Source: Roseiarcus sp963730555
GTDB taxonomy: Bacteria; Pseudomonadota; Alphaproteobacteria; Rhizobiales; Beijerinckiaceae
Length of the DNA stretch: 64,000 nt
Reading direction: 5' to 3'
NCBI GenBank assembly: GCA_963730555.1
Contig: CAVSSS010000008.1
Span: 620,001 to 684,000, forward strand
Shown: positions 26,010 through 33,124 of the stretch, one piece after another
Layout of the letters: every line of letters begins with the position of its first letter
Numbering within the stretch: the first letter of the stretch is position 1
Position numbers and translations under genes: made by a program
The notes under the pieces: model-generated
Seen by the model: only the letters and a program-made list of their open reading frames with translations
The model's database searches: none
What the model was told of the DNA's origin: nothing

Positions 26010-26057
26010 CTAACGCGCCGGGCGGCTAAGGTTCAGGGTCGTCGACCAGGTTCGCAT
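26010..26057 (-). CDS. Possible leuA leader peptide
   Basis: A 15-codon frame MRTWSTTLNLSRPAR ends about 100 bases upstream of leuA on the same strand. It has a good ribosome site (GAAGGGG, five bases before ATG). Leu occurs twice, not in a run. GC-rich self-complementary sequence (CGCG-TTAGA-CGCG) overlaps its stop. Attenuation leaders precede leuA in many proteobacteria, but the low Leu content makes this uncertain. Confidence 0.3.
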   Translation of the reverse strand: MRTWSTTLNLSRPAR

Positions 26058-26164
26058 GGCGCCCCTTCAATCAGGATTGAGCGAAAAAATCAACCCGCGC
26101 CGTTCGTCGGAATGGACAAGCGCTCTTGACGCGAGCCACAAGCGGGCCCCACGCGGAGAGAGAC

Positions 26165-27274
26165 TTGACCACATTTCCCATTCTTCAGTTCGGGGCGAGC
26201 CGTTTCCTGCAGGCGCATGTCGACCTGTTCGTGAGCGAGGCTTTGCCCCGCGGCGAAGCCATGGGGCGGATCGCGGTGGCGGGAACCACGGGAAGTCCGG
26301 ACAGCCGCCGGCGCATCGCCGCTTTCGCGACCGGCCAACCCTACCGCGTTCTCGTCGAGGGCCTCAGCAATGGGGCGGTCGTCGATGAGAGCGTGGAGGT
26401 TCAGAGCGTCGGCGCCGGCGTAGACGCAGCGACCCAATGGGACGAGCTCGTGCGCCTGTTCATCGCGGCGCGCTGCGCCGTGTCGAACAGCGCCGACCGC
26501 GGCTATGAGACCGATCCCGCCGACCGGCCTGACGGTGGTCCGCCCCGGTCGTTTCCCGCCAAGCTCGCCAAGCTCCTGCTCGCGCGCTTTTCGGCTAGCG
26601 GCGATCCTATCACCCTCTTTCCCTGCGAGCTGACACCCGGCAACGGCCAGGTCCTGCGGGGCGTTGTGCTCGACGTGCTGGATCGCTGGGAAGCGCCGGC
26701 GACGGCGCGCCGCTGGGTCGGAGAGGAGTGCTTGTGGATCAATTCGCTCGTGGACCGCATTGTCTCAGAGCCGCTCGAACCCTTAGGCGCGGTGGCCGAG
26801 CCCTATGCTTTGTGGGCGATCGAGGACCAGCCGGGCCTCGAACTGCCTTGCCGCCATCCCGCTATCATCGTCGCCGGCGACCTCAAGCCTTACGAGCGCC
26901 TGAAGCTCTTCATCCTCAATCTCGGCCACACCTATCTCGCCGAGATTTGGGCGAGGCGCGCCGGCGCGCCGGACCTGACGGTCCGCGAGGCCGTAGCCGA
27001 CACAACGATGCGCGGGAAGCTTGACGCGCTCTACGCCGAAGAGGTGCTTCCGGTGTTTGCGGCGATCGGCATGGGAGATGAGGCGCAGGTTTACCTCAAA
27101 ACCGTGATTGAGCGCTTCTCCAATCCCTTTCTCGATCACCGCCTCGCCGAAATCTTCACCAACCATGAAGCCAAGAAGCGGCGCCGCTTCGGCGGCCTTA
27201 TCGATCTGGCCGAGACGAACGGCGTGAACATCAAGCTGCCGCTCCTGAAGGCCGCGCTCGCCGACGGCCGGTAA
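26165..27274 (+). CDS. Mannitol dehydrogenase-family protein (tagaturonate/altronate-reductase-like)
   Basis: A 369-residue polyol dehydrogenase of the long-chain type. LQFGASRFLQAHVDLFVSEA is the N-terminal NAD site, FPCELTPGNGQVLRGVVLD and LWINSLVDRIVSEP follow, and KPYERLKLFILNLGHTYLAE carries the catalytic Lys and His (Lys-x5-Asn-x2-His type pattern). This arrangement fits UxaB/UxuB-like or D-arabinitol-like reductases of sugar acids. The start TTG at 26165 has GGAGAGAG directly upstream; an earlier TTG at 26126 is possible. It is translationally coupled to the next gene (stop TAA touches the ATG). Confidence 0.75.
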   Translation: MTTFPILQFGASRFLQAHVDLFVSEALPRGEAMGRIAVAGTTGSPDSRRRIAAFATGQPYRVLVEGLSNGAVVDESVEVQSVGAGVDAATQWDELVRLFIAARCAVSNSADRGYETDPADRPDGGPPRSFPAKLAKLLLARFSASGDPITLFPCELTPGNGQVLRGVVLDVLDRWEAPATARRWVGEECLWINSLVDRIVSEPLEPLGAVAEPYALWAIEDQPGLELPCRHPAIIVAGDLKPYERLKLFILNLGHTYLAEIWARRAGAPDLTVREAVADTTMRGKLDALYAEEVLPVFAAIGMGDEAQVYLKTVIERFSNPFLDHRLAEIFTNHEAKKRRRFGGLIDLAETNGVNIKLPLLKAALADGR

Positions 27275-28189
27275 ATGCCGCGCGATCCCCTCGCATCCGG
27301 CGATCTGATCGCCGAGCGCCGTTTCGCCTACGCCAAAGCCGCGGCGGAGGATGGCGACTTTGGCGCGGCGGCGGAACTGTTCGAGCAGGCGCTCGAGCAG
27401 GCGCCGCGCTGGGCGGCGGCCTGGTTCGCGCTCGCCGAAGCGCGGGAGAAACTGGGCGACCTCGACGCCGCGGCTCAAGCCTTTCGCATGAGCCTCGTCG
27501 CCGATCCCGCCGATGCGCAGGGAGCGTTGGCCCGGCTCGCCCTCATGGGGCGAGAAAAGCCGCCCGGCGCGCTGCCGCAGGCCTATGTCGCGCGGCTGTT
27601 CGACGACTACGCGCCGCGCTTCGACAAGCATCTCACCGAAAATCTCGGCTATCGCGCCCCCGCTCTTATCGCCGACGCCTTGAGCGCCGTCGCGCCGGGC
27701 CGCCGCTTCGTTTCGGCCCTCGACCTCGGCTGCGGAACGGGACTTATGGGCGTGGCCTTGCGCGAGCATGTGGATCGCCTTGCCGGGGTCGACCTCTCGG
27801 CGGCCATGATCGCGAAAGCGCGCGAGCGCGGTCTCTATGATCGGCTCGTGGTCGGCGATGCGGCGGCGATCCTGAGCTGCGAGCCGCCGGGGAGCTTCGA
27901 TCTGATCGTCGCGGCGGACGCGCTGGTTTATCTCGGCAACCTCGCTTCCCTTTTTGCTGCTGTCGGGTCTGCGCTGACCGCGGATGGCCTCTTCGCCTCC
28001 TCGGTCGAAACTTGCGAGGGCGACGGCTTCCGCCTCGAGCCGACAATGCGGTTCGCTCACAGCCGGTCTTACATCGATGCGACCGCCCGCGAAGCGGGCT
28101 TGGCGCCCCTCCTCATCCAGTCGGCTTCGACGCGGCGCGAAGCCGGCGCGGATGCCCCGGGCCTGATCTGCGTATTCGAGAAGGCCTAG
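27275..28189 (+). CDS. TPR-containing SAM-dependent methyltransferase
   Basis: A 304-residue protein. Residues 10-95 form two TPR-like repeats (YAKAAAEDGDFGAAAELFEQ and WFALAEAREKLGDLDAAAQA). The C-terminal domain has motif I ALDLGCGTGLMGVALREHV and FDLIVAADALVYLGNL. Proteins of this layout are common in alphaproteobacteria and unassigned. The ATG is adjacent to the stop of the dehydrogenase gene, so the two are an operon. It converges with gcrA, 25 bases away. Confidence 0.8.
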   Translation: MPRDPLASGDLIAERRFAYAKAAAEDGDFGAAAELFEQALEQAPRWAAAWFALAEAREKLGDLDAAAQAFRMSLVADPADAQGALARLALMGREKPPGALPQAYVARLFDDYAPRFDKHLTENLGYRAPALIADALSAVAPGRRFVSALDLGCGTGLMGVALREHVDRLAGVDLSAAMIAKARERGLYDRLVVGDAAAILSCEPPGSFDLIVAADALVYLGNLASLFAAVGSALTADGLFASSVETCEGDGFRLEPTMRFAHSRSYIDATAREAGLAPLLIQSASTRREAGADAPGLICVFEKA

Positions 28190-28214
28190 CTCGCGACAAA
28201 CGCGCGCGCCAGTC

Positions 28215-28754
28215 TCACGACAGCCGCCACGAATTCCCAATGGCGCGCAACCTCTGCCGCTCCCTTGTGTTCGCTCTCGCCTGGGCCGACCGATACGCCA
28301 GCCGGCAATGGCCGGCGCAATAGGACTGGCCTTCAACCGACGTCAGCCCGCAATAGGCGAAATCTCCGCTTCTCGGATCCCCTAGCGGCCACCGACAGGC
28401 GGCTTCACGAATGTCTTCGAACCGCAGCCGCCGCATCTCTCCGATCTCGGCTTCCCCGAAGACCCATGCAGCGCCCCTCGCCTCCATCGGCGAGAGACCG
28501 CAAGCGGCGGCAACCTGGGCGCCTTGGTCGTCGGCATTGGGCCGAGGGTAACGAGCGTTCGCCCATTGGGGCCGACCCGCGCGGGCCCGCGTGGCGCGCC
28601 CGCCGCCGCCGCTGAGCTTGATTCCAATCCGGCTCGCCTTGCCGATCACAGCGTTGCGGGACCCCACACCTAGCTCCGCGGCGATATGGCTTGCGCTCTT
28701 TCCTGCGAGGGCGAGCCTCTTGAGGTCCTCGACTGCCTCGGCGGTCCACAGCAT
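28215..28754 (-). CDS. gcrA: GcrA-family cell cycle regulator
   Basis: A 179-residue protein with the GcrA N-terminal helix-turn-helix (WTAEAVEDLKRLALAGKSAS, then HIAAELGVGSRNAVIGKASR) and C-terminal sigma-70-binding module with ACRWPLGDP, DFAYCG, YCAGHCRLAYR. GcrA acts with sigma-70 at GANTC-methylated promoters in Caulobacter and Rhizobiales. The HTH differs slightly from standard (GVGSRNAVIGKASRIGIK), so it may be a paralogue rather than the main cell-cycle copy. The ATG at 28754 has GGAG seven bases before it. Confidence 0.85.
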   Translation of the reverse strand: MLWTAEAVEDLKRLALAGKSASHIAAELGVGSRNAVIGKASRIGIKLSGGGGRATRARAGRPQWANARYPRPNADDQGAQVAAACGLSPMEARGAAWVFGEAEIGEMRRLRFEDIREAACRWPLGDPRSGDFAYCGLTSVEGQSYCAGHCRLAYRSAQARANTRERQRLRAIGNSWRLS

Positions 28755-28929
28755 TTCAATGCTCCAATCGCTGTCGCGGCGGCCTTTGAGCCGCCCGGAA
28801 TCTGTGAAGGTGGATATTCTTTTCCTGAGGGAACGCGGAGACGTTGCGGCCCCGATCTCGCATCGACTTCGGACGAATTTCCAATTTCTTCAGCATCTTA
28901 AAAAAACAAATCACCGCGCAATCGGCTAT

Positions 28930-29006
28930 TTGGAATAGTCCAACTTAGGCCATGAATACGGTATAATGGCTTTACGGTGCGGAATACGGAGGTTGGTGTT
29001 CCGCAC
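28930..29006 (+). promoter_or_regulatory. Putative promoter and inverted repeat before DUF5343 gene
   Basis: A perfect TATAAT lies at 28962-28967, unusual in this high-GC genome, with no good -35. Upstream TTGGA-N4-TCCAA (about 28930-28943) is a small palindrome, and GTGCGGAA (28977-28984) pairs with TTCCGCAC (28999-29006) downstream of the -10. The two palindromes could be operators. The region 28800-28960 is also A+T-richer than its flanks. Confidence 0.4.
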
Positions 29007-29021
29007 TGGCGAGAAATCGTT

Positions 29022-29714
29022 ATGCTTGAGCGAGCAAGGTCGCCGGGAACGCCGCCGTATACGTCGTACCGAACGTTCAAGACGTTCATCGAGGATCTTC
29101 ACGAGAAAGGCGTTCCGTCACGCATCGACCGCAGCGTGCTGACCCGCTTTTCCGGCGTGGTCGGCAGTCAGCTCATGCACGCGCTTCGCTTCCTTGGGCT
29201 GATCGAGGACGACGGACGCCCCACCCAACGCCTCAAGGAGTTGATCGAGGCGCATGGCGCTGGGCATTGGCCCGGGAAGCTCTTGGAGCTCCTTCGCCAG
29301 GAATACGCGCCAATGTTCGCGATCGACCTGGCGACCGCTACGCCTTCACATTTCAACGAGACGTTCAGACGGGCTTTTCCGGCTGCGGACGCGGTCGTCC
29401 AGAAGTGCGTGACATTCTTTCTTTACGCCGCGAACGACGCGGGCGTGAAAGTCAGTGGCCGCGTGCTCAAGGGCCGGAAGCCGCGATCGCTCACGCCGCG
29501 CAGGAAGCCAGCAAGGCCTGCGTTTGCACATTCGCCGATAAAGGACCTCGAAGCAGGATCGCCGCCCCCTCTGCGCCAACCGGCCCCGCCCTTCAGCGAC
29601 AGCAGGAAGCCGTCAGAAATCCTCCTCGCGCACCTCGACTTGAATGAGATGGATGATGAACAGCAAGCGGCGGTCTGGACGCTGTTGAAGTACTTCAAGG
29701 CGAGGGGGCTGTGA
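29022..29714 (+). CDS. DUF5343 domain protein
   Basis: A 230-residue protein starting MLERARSPGTPPYTSYRTFK. The N-terminal 145 residues match DUF5343: FIEDLHEKGVPSRIDRSVLT, GSQLMHALRFLGLIEDDGRP and CVTFFLYAANDAGVKVS. The C-terminal part is Lys/Arg/Pro-rich and ends in an acidic helix (EMDDEQQAAVWTLLKYFKAR). DUF5343 proteins are DNA-binding-like accessory proteins of unknown role. The ATG at 29022 was chosen; a GTG at 28977 inside the inverted repeat is an alternative. It stands five bases from the convergent YihY gene. Confidence 0.65.
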   Translation: MLERARSPGTPPYTSYRTFKTFIEDLHEKGVPSRIDRSVLTRFSGVVGSQLMHALRFLGLIEDDGRPTQRLKELIEAHGAGHWPGKLLELLRQEYAPMFAIDLATATPSHFNETFRRAFPAADAVVQKCVTFFLYAANDAGVKVSGRVLKGRKPRSLTPRRKPARPAFAHSPIKDLEAGSPPPLRQPAPPFSDSRKPSEILLAHLDLNEMDDEQQAAVWTLLKYFKARGL

Positions 29715-29718
29715 GACC

Positions 29719-30693
29719 CTAGAGGTGGGCTTCCTGCCCGGCACTGGGATCGGCGGCGCCCTCCTTGGCCTTCTCGTCCGCCCGCTGCTGGCGCGCCCTG
29801 ATGATCGCCGCATTCAATTCCCCGCCAAAGACGAACAGGAGCGCCACCCAATAGAGATAGACAAGCGCGATCATCACGGAGGCAAGGCCGGCATAGGTGG
29901 AGATGTAGTTGCGCAAATACTCGCTCAAATAGGCACCGAAAAGCTCGCCGAAGGCGATGCTGGCGACAAAGGTCACCACCACGCCCGGCAGGATATCGAG
30001 AAAGCCGACCCTGTGGGCGGGGAGGATGAGATGGGCGAGAATGAGCGAGCTCGCCAGCATCAAAGCCGCGATCCCAATGCGGAGGAACGTAAGCAGGCTG
30101 TGCGCCTGCTCAACCGAGGGAAAGAAAGCCGCAAGGGTATCCACGATCAGCGGCCCCAGCACGACCAGAAAGGCCAACGCCAGCAGGGCGAATGATCCAG
30201 TCAACACCAGCCCGAGCGACTGGAGGCGCAGCATCCACCAAGGTCTCGGCTCAACGAGCCCATAGGCGCGGTTGAGCCCGACCCGGAGCGCTTCGATGGC
30301 GCTCGAAGCGAAATAGAAGGAAAAGACCGCGCCGAACGTCAGCAATCCGCCGCTCCGCGGGGTCGTCAGAACCCGCTCGACCTCATCGGCGATCGGGCGG
30401 GCCACCACCTCGGGCCATTCGGCGAAGACGAGCTTCGCCGCCTCATGCGCGAGATCGCTGGAACCGAAAAATCCAGCGACTGCCGCGACGAATATGAGGA
30501 ACGGAAACAGCGAGGTCAGCAGAGTGAGGCCGATGTAGCTGGCGATAGCCCAGCCGTCATCGGCGGCGAACTTCTCCGCCGCCTGCCAGACGATTCTCAG
30601 GCGTGCGCGCACCCTGCTCGAGCCTCCCGTCACCCGAGGCCATTTTGACTGGATGCCGCCCCGAGCGCCACCCGCGCGAAGGCGAATCCACAC
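29719..30693 (-). CDS. YihY/BrkB-family inner-membrane protein
   Basis: About 324 residues with six predicted membrane segments: IASYIGLTLLTSLFPFLIFV, LLTFGAVFSFYFASSAIEAL, LLALAFLVVLGPLIVDTLAA, IGIAALMLASSLILAHLILP, ILPGVVVTFVASIAFGELFG and YAGLASVMIALVYLYWVALL. This is the YihY (formerly ribonuclease BN) family; the function is unsettled. The start is unsure: GTG 30693 or GTG 30633, neither with a clear ribosome site; the membrane domain begins about 45 residues in. The C-terminus is hydrophilic and charged. Confidence 0.8.
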   Translation of the reverse strand: MWIRLRAGGARGGIQSKWPRVTGGSSRVRARLRIVWQAAEKFAADDGWAIASYIGLTLLTSLFPFLIFVAAVAGFFGSSDLAHEAAKLVFAEWPEVVARPIADEVERVLTTPRSGGLLTFGAVFSFYFASSAIEALRVGLNRAYGLVEPRPWWMLRLQSLGLVLTGSFALLALAFLVVLGPLIVDTLAAFFPSVEQAHSLLTFLRIGIAALMLASSLILAHLILPAHRVGFLDILPGVVVTFVASIAFGELFGAYLSEYLRNYISTYAGLASVMIALVYLYWVALLFVFGGELNAAIIRARQQRADEKAKEGAADPSAGQEAHL

Positions 30694-30786
30694 CCAACGG
30701 CGCTATGAAACGATTGCAACGGCGGATGCGAGGACGCATGCTGCGGCGCAACAAAGCGGCGCCCGCCCGAAGGAGAGACGCGCTCC

Positions 30787-32430
30787 ATGACGCTCGACGA
30801 CCTCGCCCGCCAGGCTCATTTCTCCGCCCAGGGGCTTATGGATTGCGCGCTCGACGCCGTCCGCCATCGGGTGAGCGAGAACGGCAAGCTGAGCCCCGAC
30901 AAGATGGAGGCCGAACAGCACGCCGTCCATGGGCTCGCGTGGCTCGCGACCTATGTCGAAGCGATCAAGGAAATGGCGGGATACGCTCAACGCATGAGCG
31001 AGGAGGGCCGCTTCGGCGAGACCGAGCAGCTCCTCACGCGCATCGGGCTCGGCGAATATCTCACCCAGATGTTCACCGGCATCCCGATGAACCAGGGCGA
31101 AATCCTCCGCTTGACCGACTTCGGCCTCGGGCCTGGACAGATCGCGCCGTTTCGCAACCAGGTCACCGAAGGGCTCATCGCCGACGGCGCCACTCGGGAG
31201 AACCGCGCCGCCCTCGCCGCCTTGATCGCGGAGGCGGGGGAAGGCGCGATCGGCGACCCCGGCCTCGACGACACCTTCGAGGCGATCCGCGGCGAGATGC
31301 GCCAATTCGCCGACGCCGAGGTCGTTCCGCACGCCCAAAGCTGGCATCGCGCCAACGCCTATATCCCGCTCGAAATCATCGGGGGCTTAAGCGCCATGGG
31401 CGTCTTCGGCCTCACCATCCCCGAGGCCTACGGCGGCATGGGGCTCGGCAAGGTGGCGATGTGCGTCGTGTCGGAGGAATTGTCACGCGGCTATATCGGC
31501 GTCGGCTCGCTGGGCACCCGGTCCGAGATCGCCGCCGAACTCATCCTTGTCGGCGGCACGGAGGCGCAGAAACGAAAATACCTGCCCAAGATTGCGAGCG
31601 GCGAGATCCTGCCGACCGCGGTCTTCACCGAGCCCAACACCGGCTCCGATCTCGCGTCCTTGCGCACCCGCGCGAGCCGGGATGGCGACGACTATGTCGT
31701 CAGCGGGGCGAAAACCTGGATCACTCATCCGGTCCGCGCCGACCTGATGACGCTCCTCGTCCGCACCAACCCGGACGAGCGCGGCTATCGGGGCCTGTCG
31801 ATGTTCTTGGCGGAGAAGCCGCGCGGGTCGGACGCCGATCCGTTCCCCGCCAAGGGCATGTCGGGGGGCGAAATCGAAGTGCTCGGCTATCGCGGCATGA
31901 AGGAATACGAGATCGCCTTCGACGGCTTCCGCGTGCCCGCCGAGGCGCTGCTCGGCGGCGTGGAGGGCCAGGGCTTCAAGCAATTGATGGAGACGTTCGA
32001 ATCGGCGCGCATCCAGACAGCCGCTCGGGCCGTGGGCGTGGCGCAATGCGCGTTCGAGCTGGGCTTACGCTACGCCAGGGAGCGCGTTCAATTCGGCAAG
32101 GCGATCATCCATTTTCCCCGCGTCGCCGACAAGCTCGTGATGATGGCGGTCGAGATCCACATCGCCCGCCAGATCACCTATTTCGCCGGACGCGCCAAGG
32201 ACGAAGGCCGTCGCTGCGACCTCGAGGCGGGCATGGCGAAGCTCCTCGCCGCGCGGGTCGCCTGGGCTGCGGCGGACAACGCGCTGCAGATCCATGGCGG
32301 CAACGGCTTCGCGCTCGAATATCCGATCTCGCGGGTTTTATGCGATGCGCGGATCCTCAATATTTTCGAGGGCGCCGCGGAGATTCAGGCTCAAGTGATC
32401 GCGCGGCGACTGCTTGAGGGCGGAAATTAG
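30787..32430 (+). CDS. mcd: (2S)-methylsuccinyl-CoA dehydrogenase
   Basis: A 547-residue acyl-CoA dehydrogenase with the 150-170-residue N-terminal extension typical of Mcd (VHGLAWLATYVEAIKEM, MFTGIPMNQGEILRLTDFGL). Mcd oxidises (2S)-methylsuccinyl-CoA to mesaconyl-CoA in the ethylmalonyl-CoA pathway for acetyl-CoA assimilation. The FAD-enzyme core has FGLTIPEAYGGMGLGKVAMC, AVFTEPNTGSDLASLRTRAS and ILNIFEGAAEIQAQVIARR; the Glu in FEGAAE is the expected catalytic base. No other ethylmalonyl-CoA gene adjoins. Its presence points to a glyoxylate-regenerating serine-cycle or acetate-assimilating alphaproteobacterium. Confidence 0.88.
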   Translation: MTLDDLARQAHFSAQGLMDCALDAVRHRVSENGKLSPDKMEAEQHAVHGLAWLATYVEAIKEMAGYAQRMSEEGRFGETEQLLTRIGLGEYLTQMFTGIPMNQGEILRLTDFGLGPGQIAPFRNQVTEGLIADGATRENRAALAALIAEAGEGAIGDPGLDDTFEAIRGEMRQFADAEVVPHAQSWHRANAYIPLEIIGGLSAMGVFGLTIPEAYGGMGLGKVAMCVVSEELSRGYIGVGSLGTRSEIAAELILVGGTEAQKRKYLPKIASGEILPTAVFTEPNTGSDLASLRTRASRDGDDYVVSGAKTWITHPVRADLMTLLVRTNPDERGYRGLSMFLAEKPRGSDADPFPAKGMSGGEIEVLGYRGMKEYEIAFDGFRVPAEALLGGVEGQGFKQLMETFESARIQTAARAVGVAQCAFELGLRYARERVQFGKAIIHFPRVADKLVMMAVEIHIARQITYFAGRAKDEGRRCDLEAGMAKLLAARVAWAAADNALQIHGGNGFALEYPISRVLCDARILNIFEGAAEIQAQVIARRLLEGGN

Positions 32431-32481
32431 GGCAAGACAGAAGCAGACGCGGATGCCATCGAGGCTGCGGGGGAATCATAC

Positions 32482-32979
32482 ATGTCCAGACTGATCTTCG
32501 GGCTTTTTTTGATGGGGCCGCTTGCCACCGACGCTCAGGCCGAGGGCATTGGGAATCTCCCTGCGGCGATCGCCATCAAAGGCGGCGTCCCCGTAGCGCA
32601 ACTACAGGGGGCGGGAGCGCAAATTTACGTATGTACGAAGAACACTGCGGGCGCTTTGAATTGGACATTCCGCGAACCCGTCGGAACGTTGCTCGAAGAC
32701 GGGAAGACAGTGGGCCGCCATTTTGTCGGCCCAACGTGGGAATTCGTCGACGGGTCGGGCGTCGTGGGCGAAGTGGTGAGCAAGGCGCCAGGCACGACCG
32801 CCAAGGACATTCCCTGGTTGAGGCTCTCAGTCAAAGAACCCCAGAAATCCGGCCTGGTTGCAGGCGCAACATCGATTTTACGGATCGACACGAAGGGGGG
32901 CGTCTTCGAGGGAGCTTGCGACGGCGAGGGCGAAGCGCATTCGGAGCCGTGCGCCGCGACCTACGTATTCGTGAAATAA
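32482..32979 (+). CDS. DUF3455 secreted protein
   Basis: A 165-residue protein with an N-terminal signal peptide (LIFGLFLMGPLATDAQA) and DUF3455 hallmarks: GAGAQIYVCTKNTAGALNW, HFVGPTWEFVDGSGVVGEV, IPWLRLSV and GVFEGACDGEGEAHSEPC. Two cysteine pairs could form disulphides outside the cytoplasm. The function is unknown. It is followed by the double-TIR gene 145 bases later; no operon is evident. Confidence 0.75.
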   Translation: MSRLIFGLFLMGPLATDAQAEGIGNLPAAIAIKGGVPVAQLQGAGAQIYVCTKNTAGALNWTFREPVGTLLEDGKTVGRHFVGPTWEFVDGSGVVGEVVSKAPGTTAKDIPWLRLSVKEPQKSGLVAGATSILRIDTKGGVFEGACDGEGEAHSEPCAATYVFVK

Positions 32980-33124
32980 AGGCCTCATCCAAAAAGCGGG
33001 CAAACATCGCCGCTCTGTGAACTGACGCCCTCCGGGGTCAAGCCTTTCCCCGCGCCAACATCCGTCTCCTTGATTTGCGCTGGCGCGAAGCGGAGGTAAG
33101 ATATTCCAGATCGGGGATGTTTGC

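Noticed and set aside
26783..28336. 517-codon minus frame across the TPR-methyltransferase
   Set aside because: Composition is Arg/Glu-rich with no motif, while the plus strand encodes two recognisable genes.
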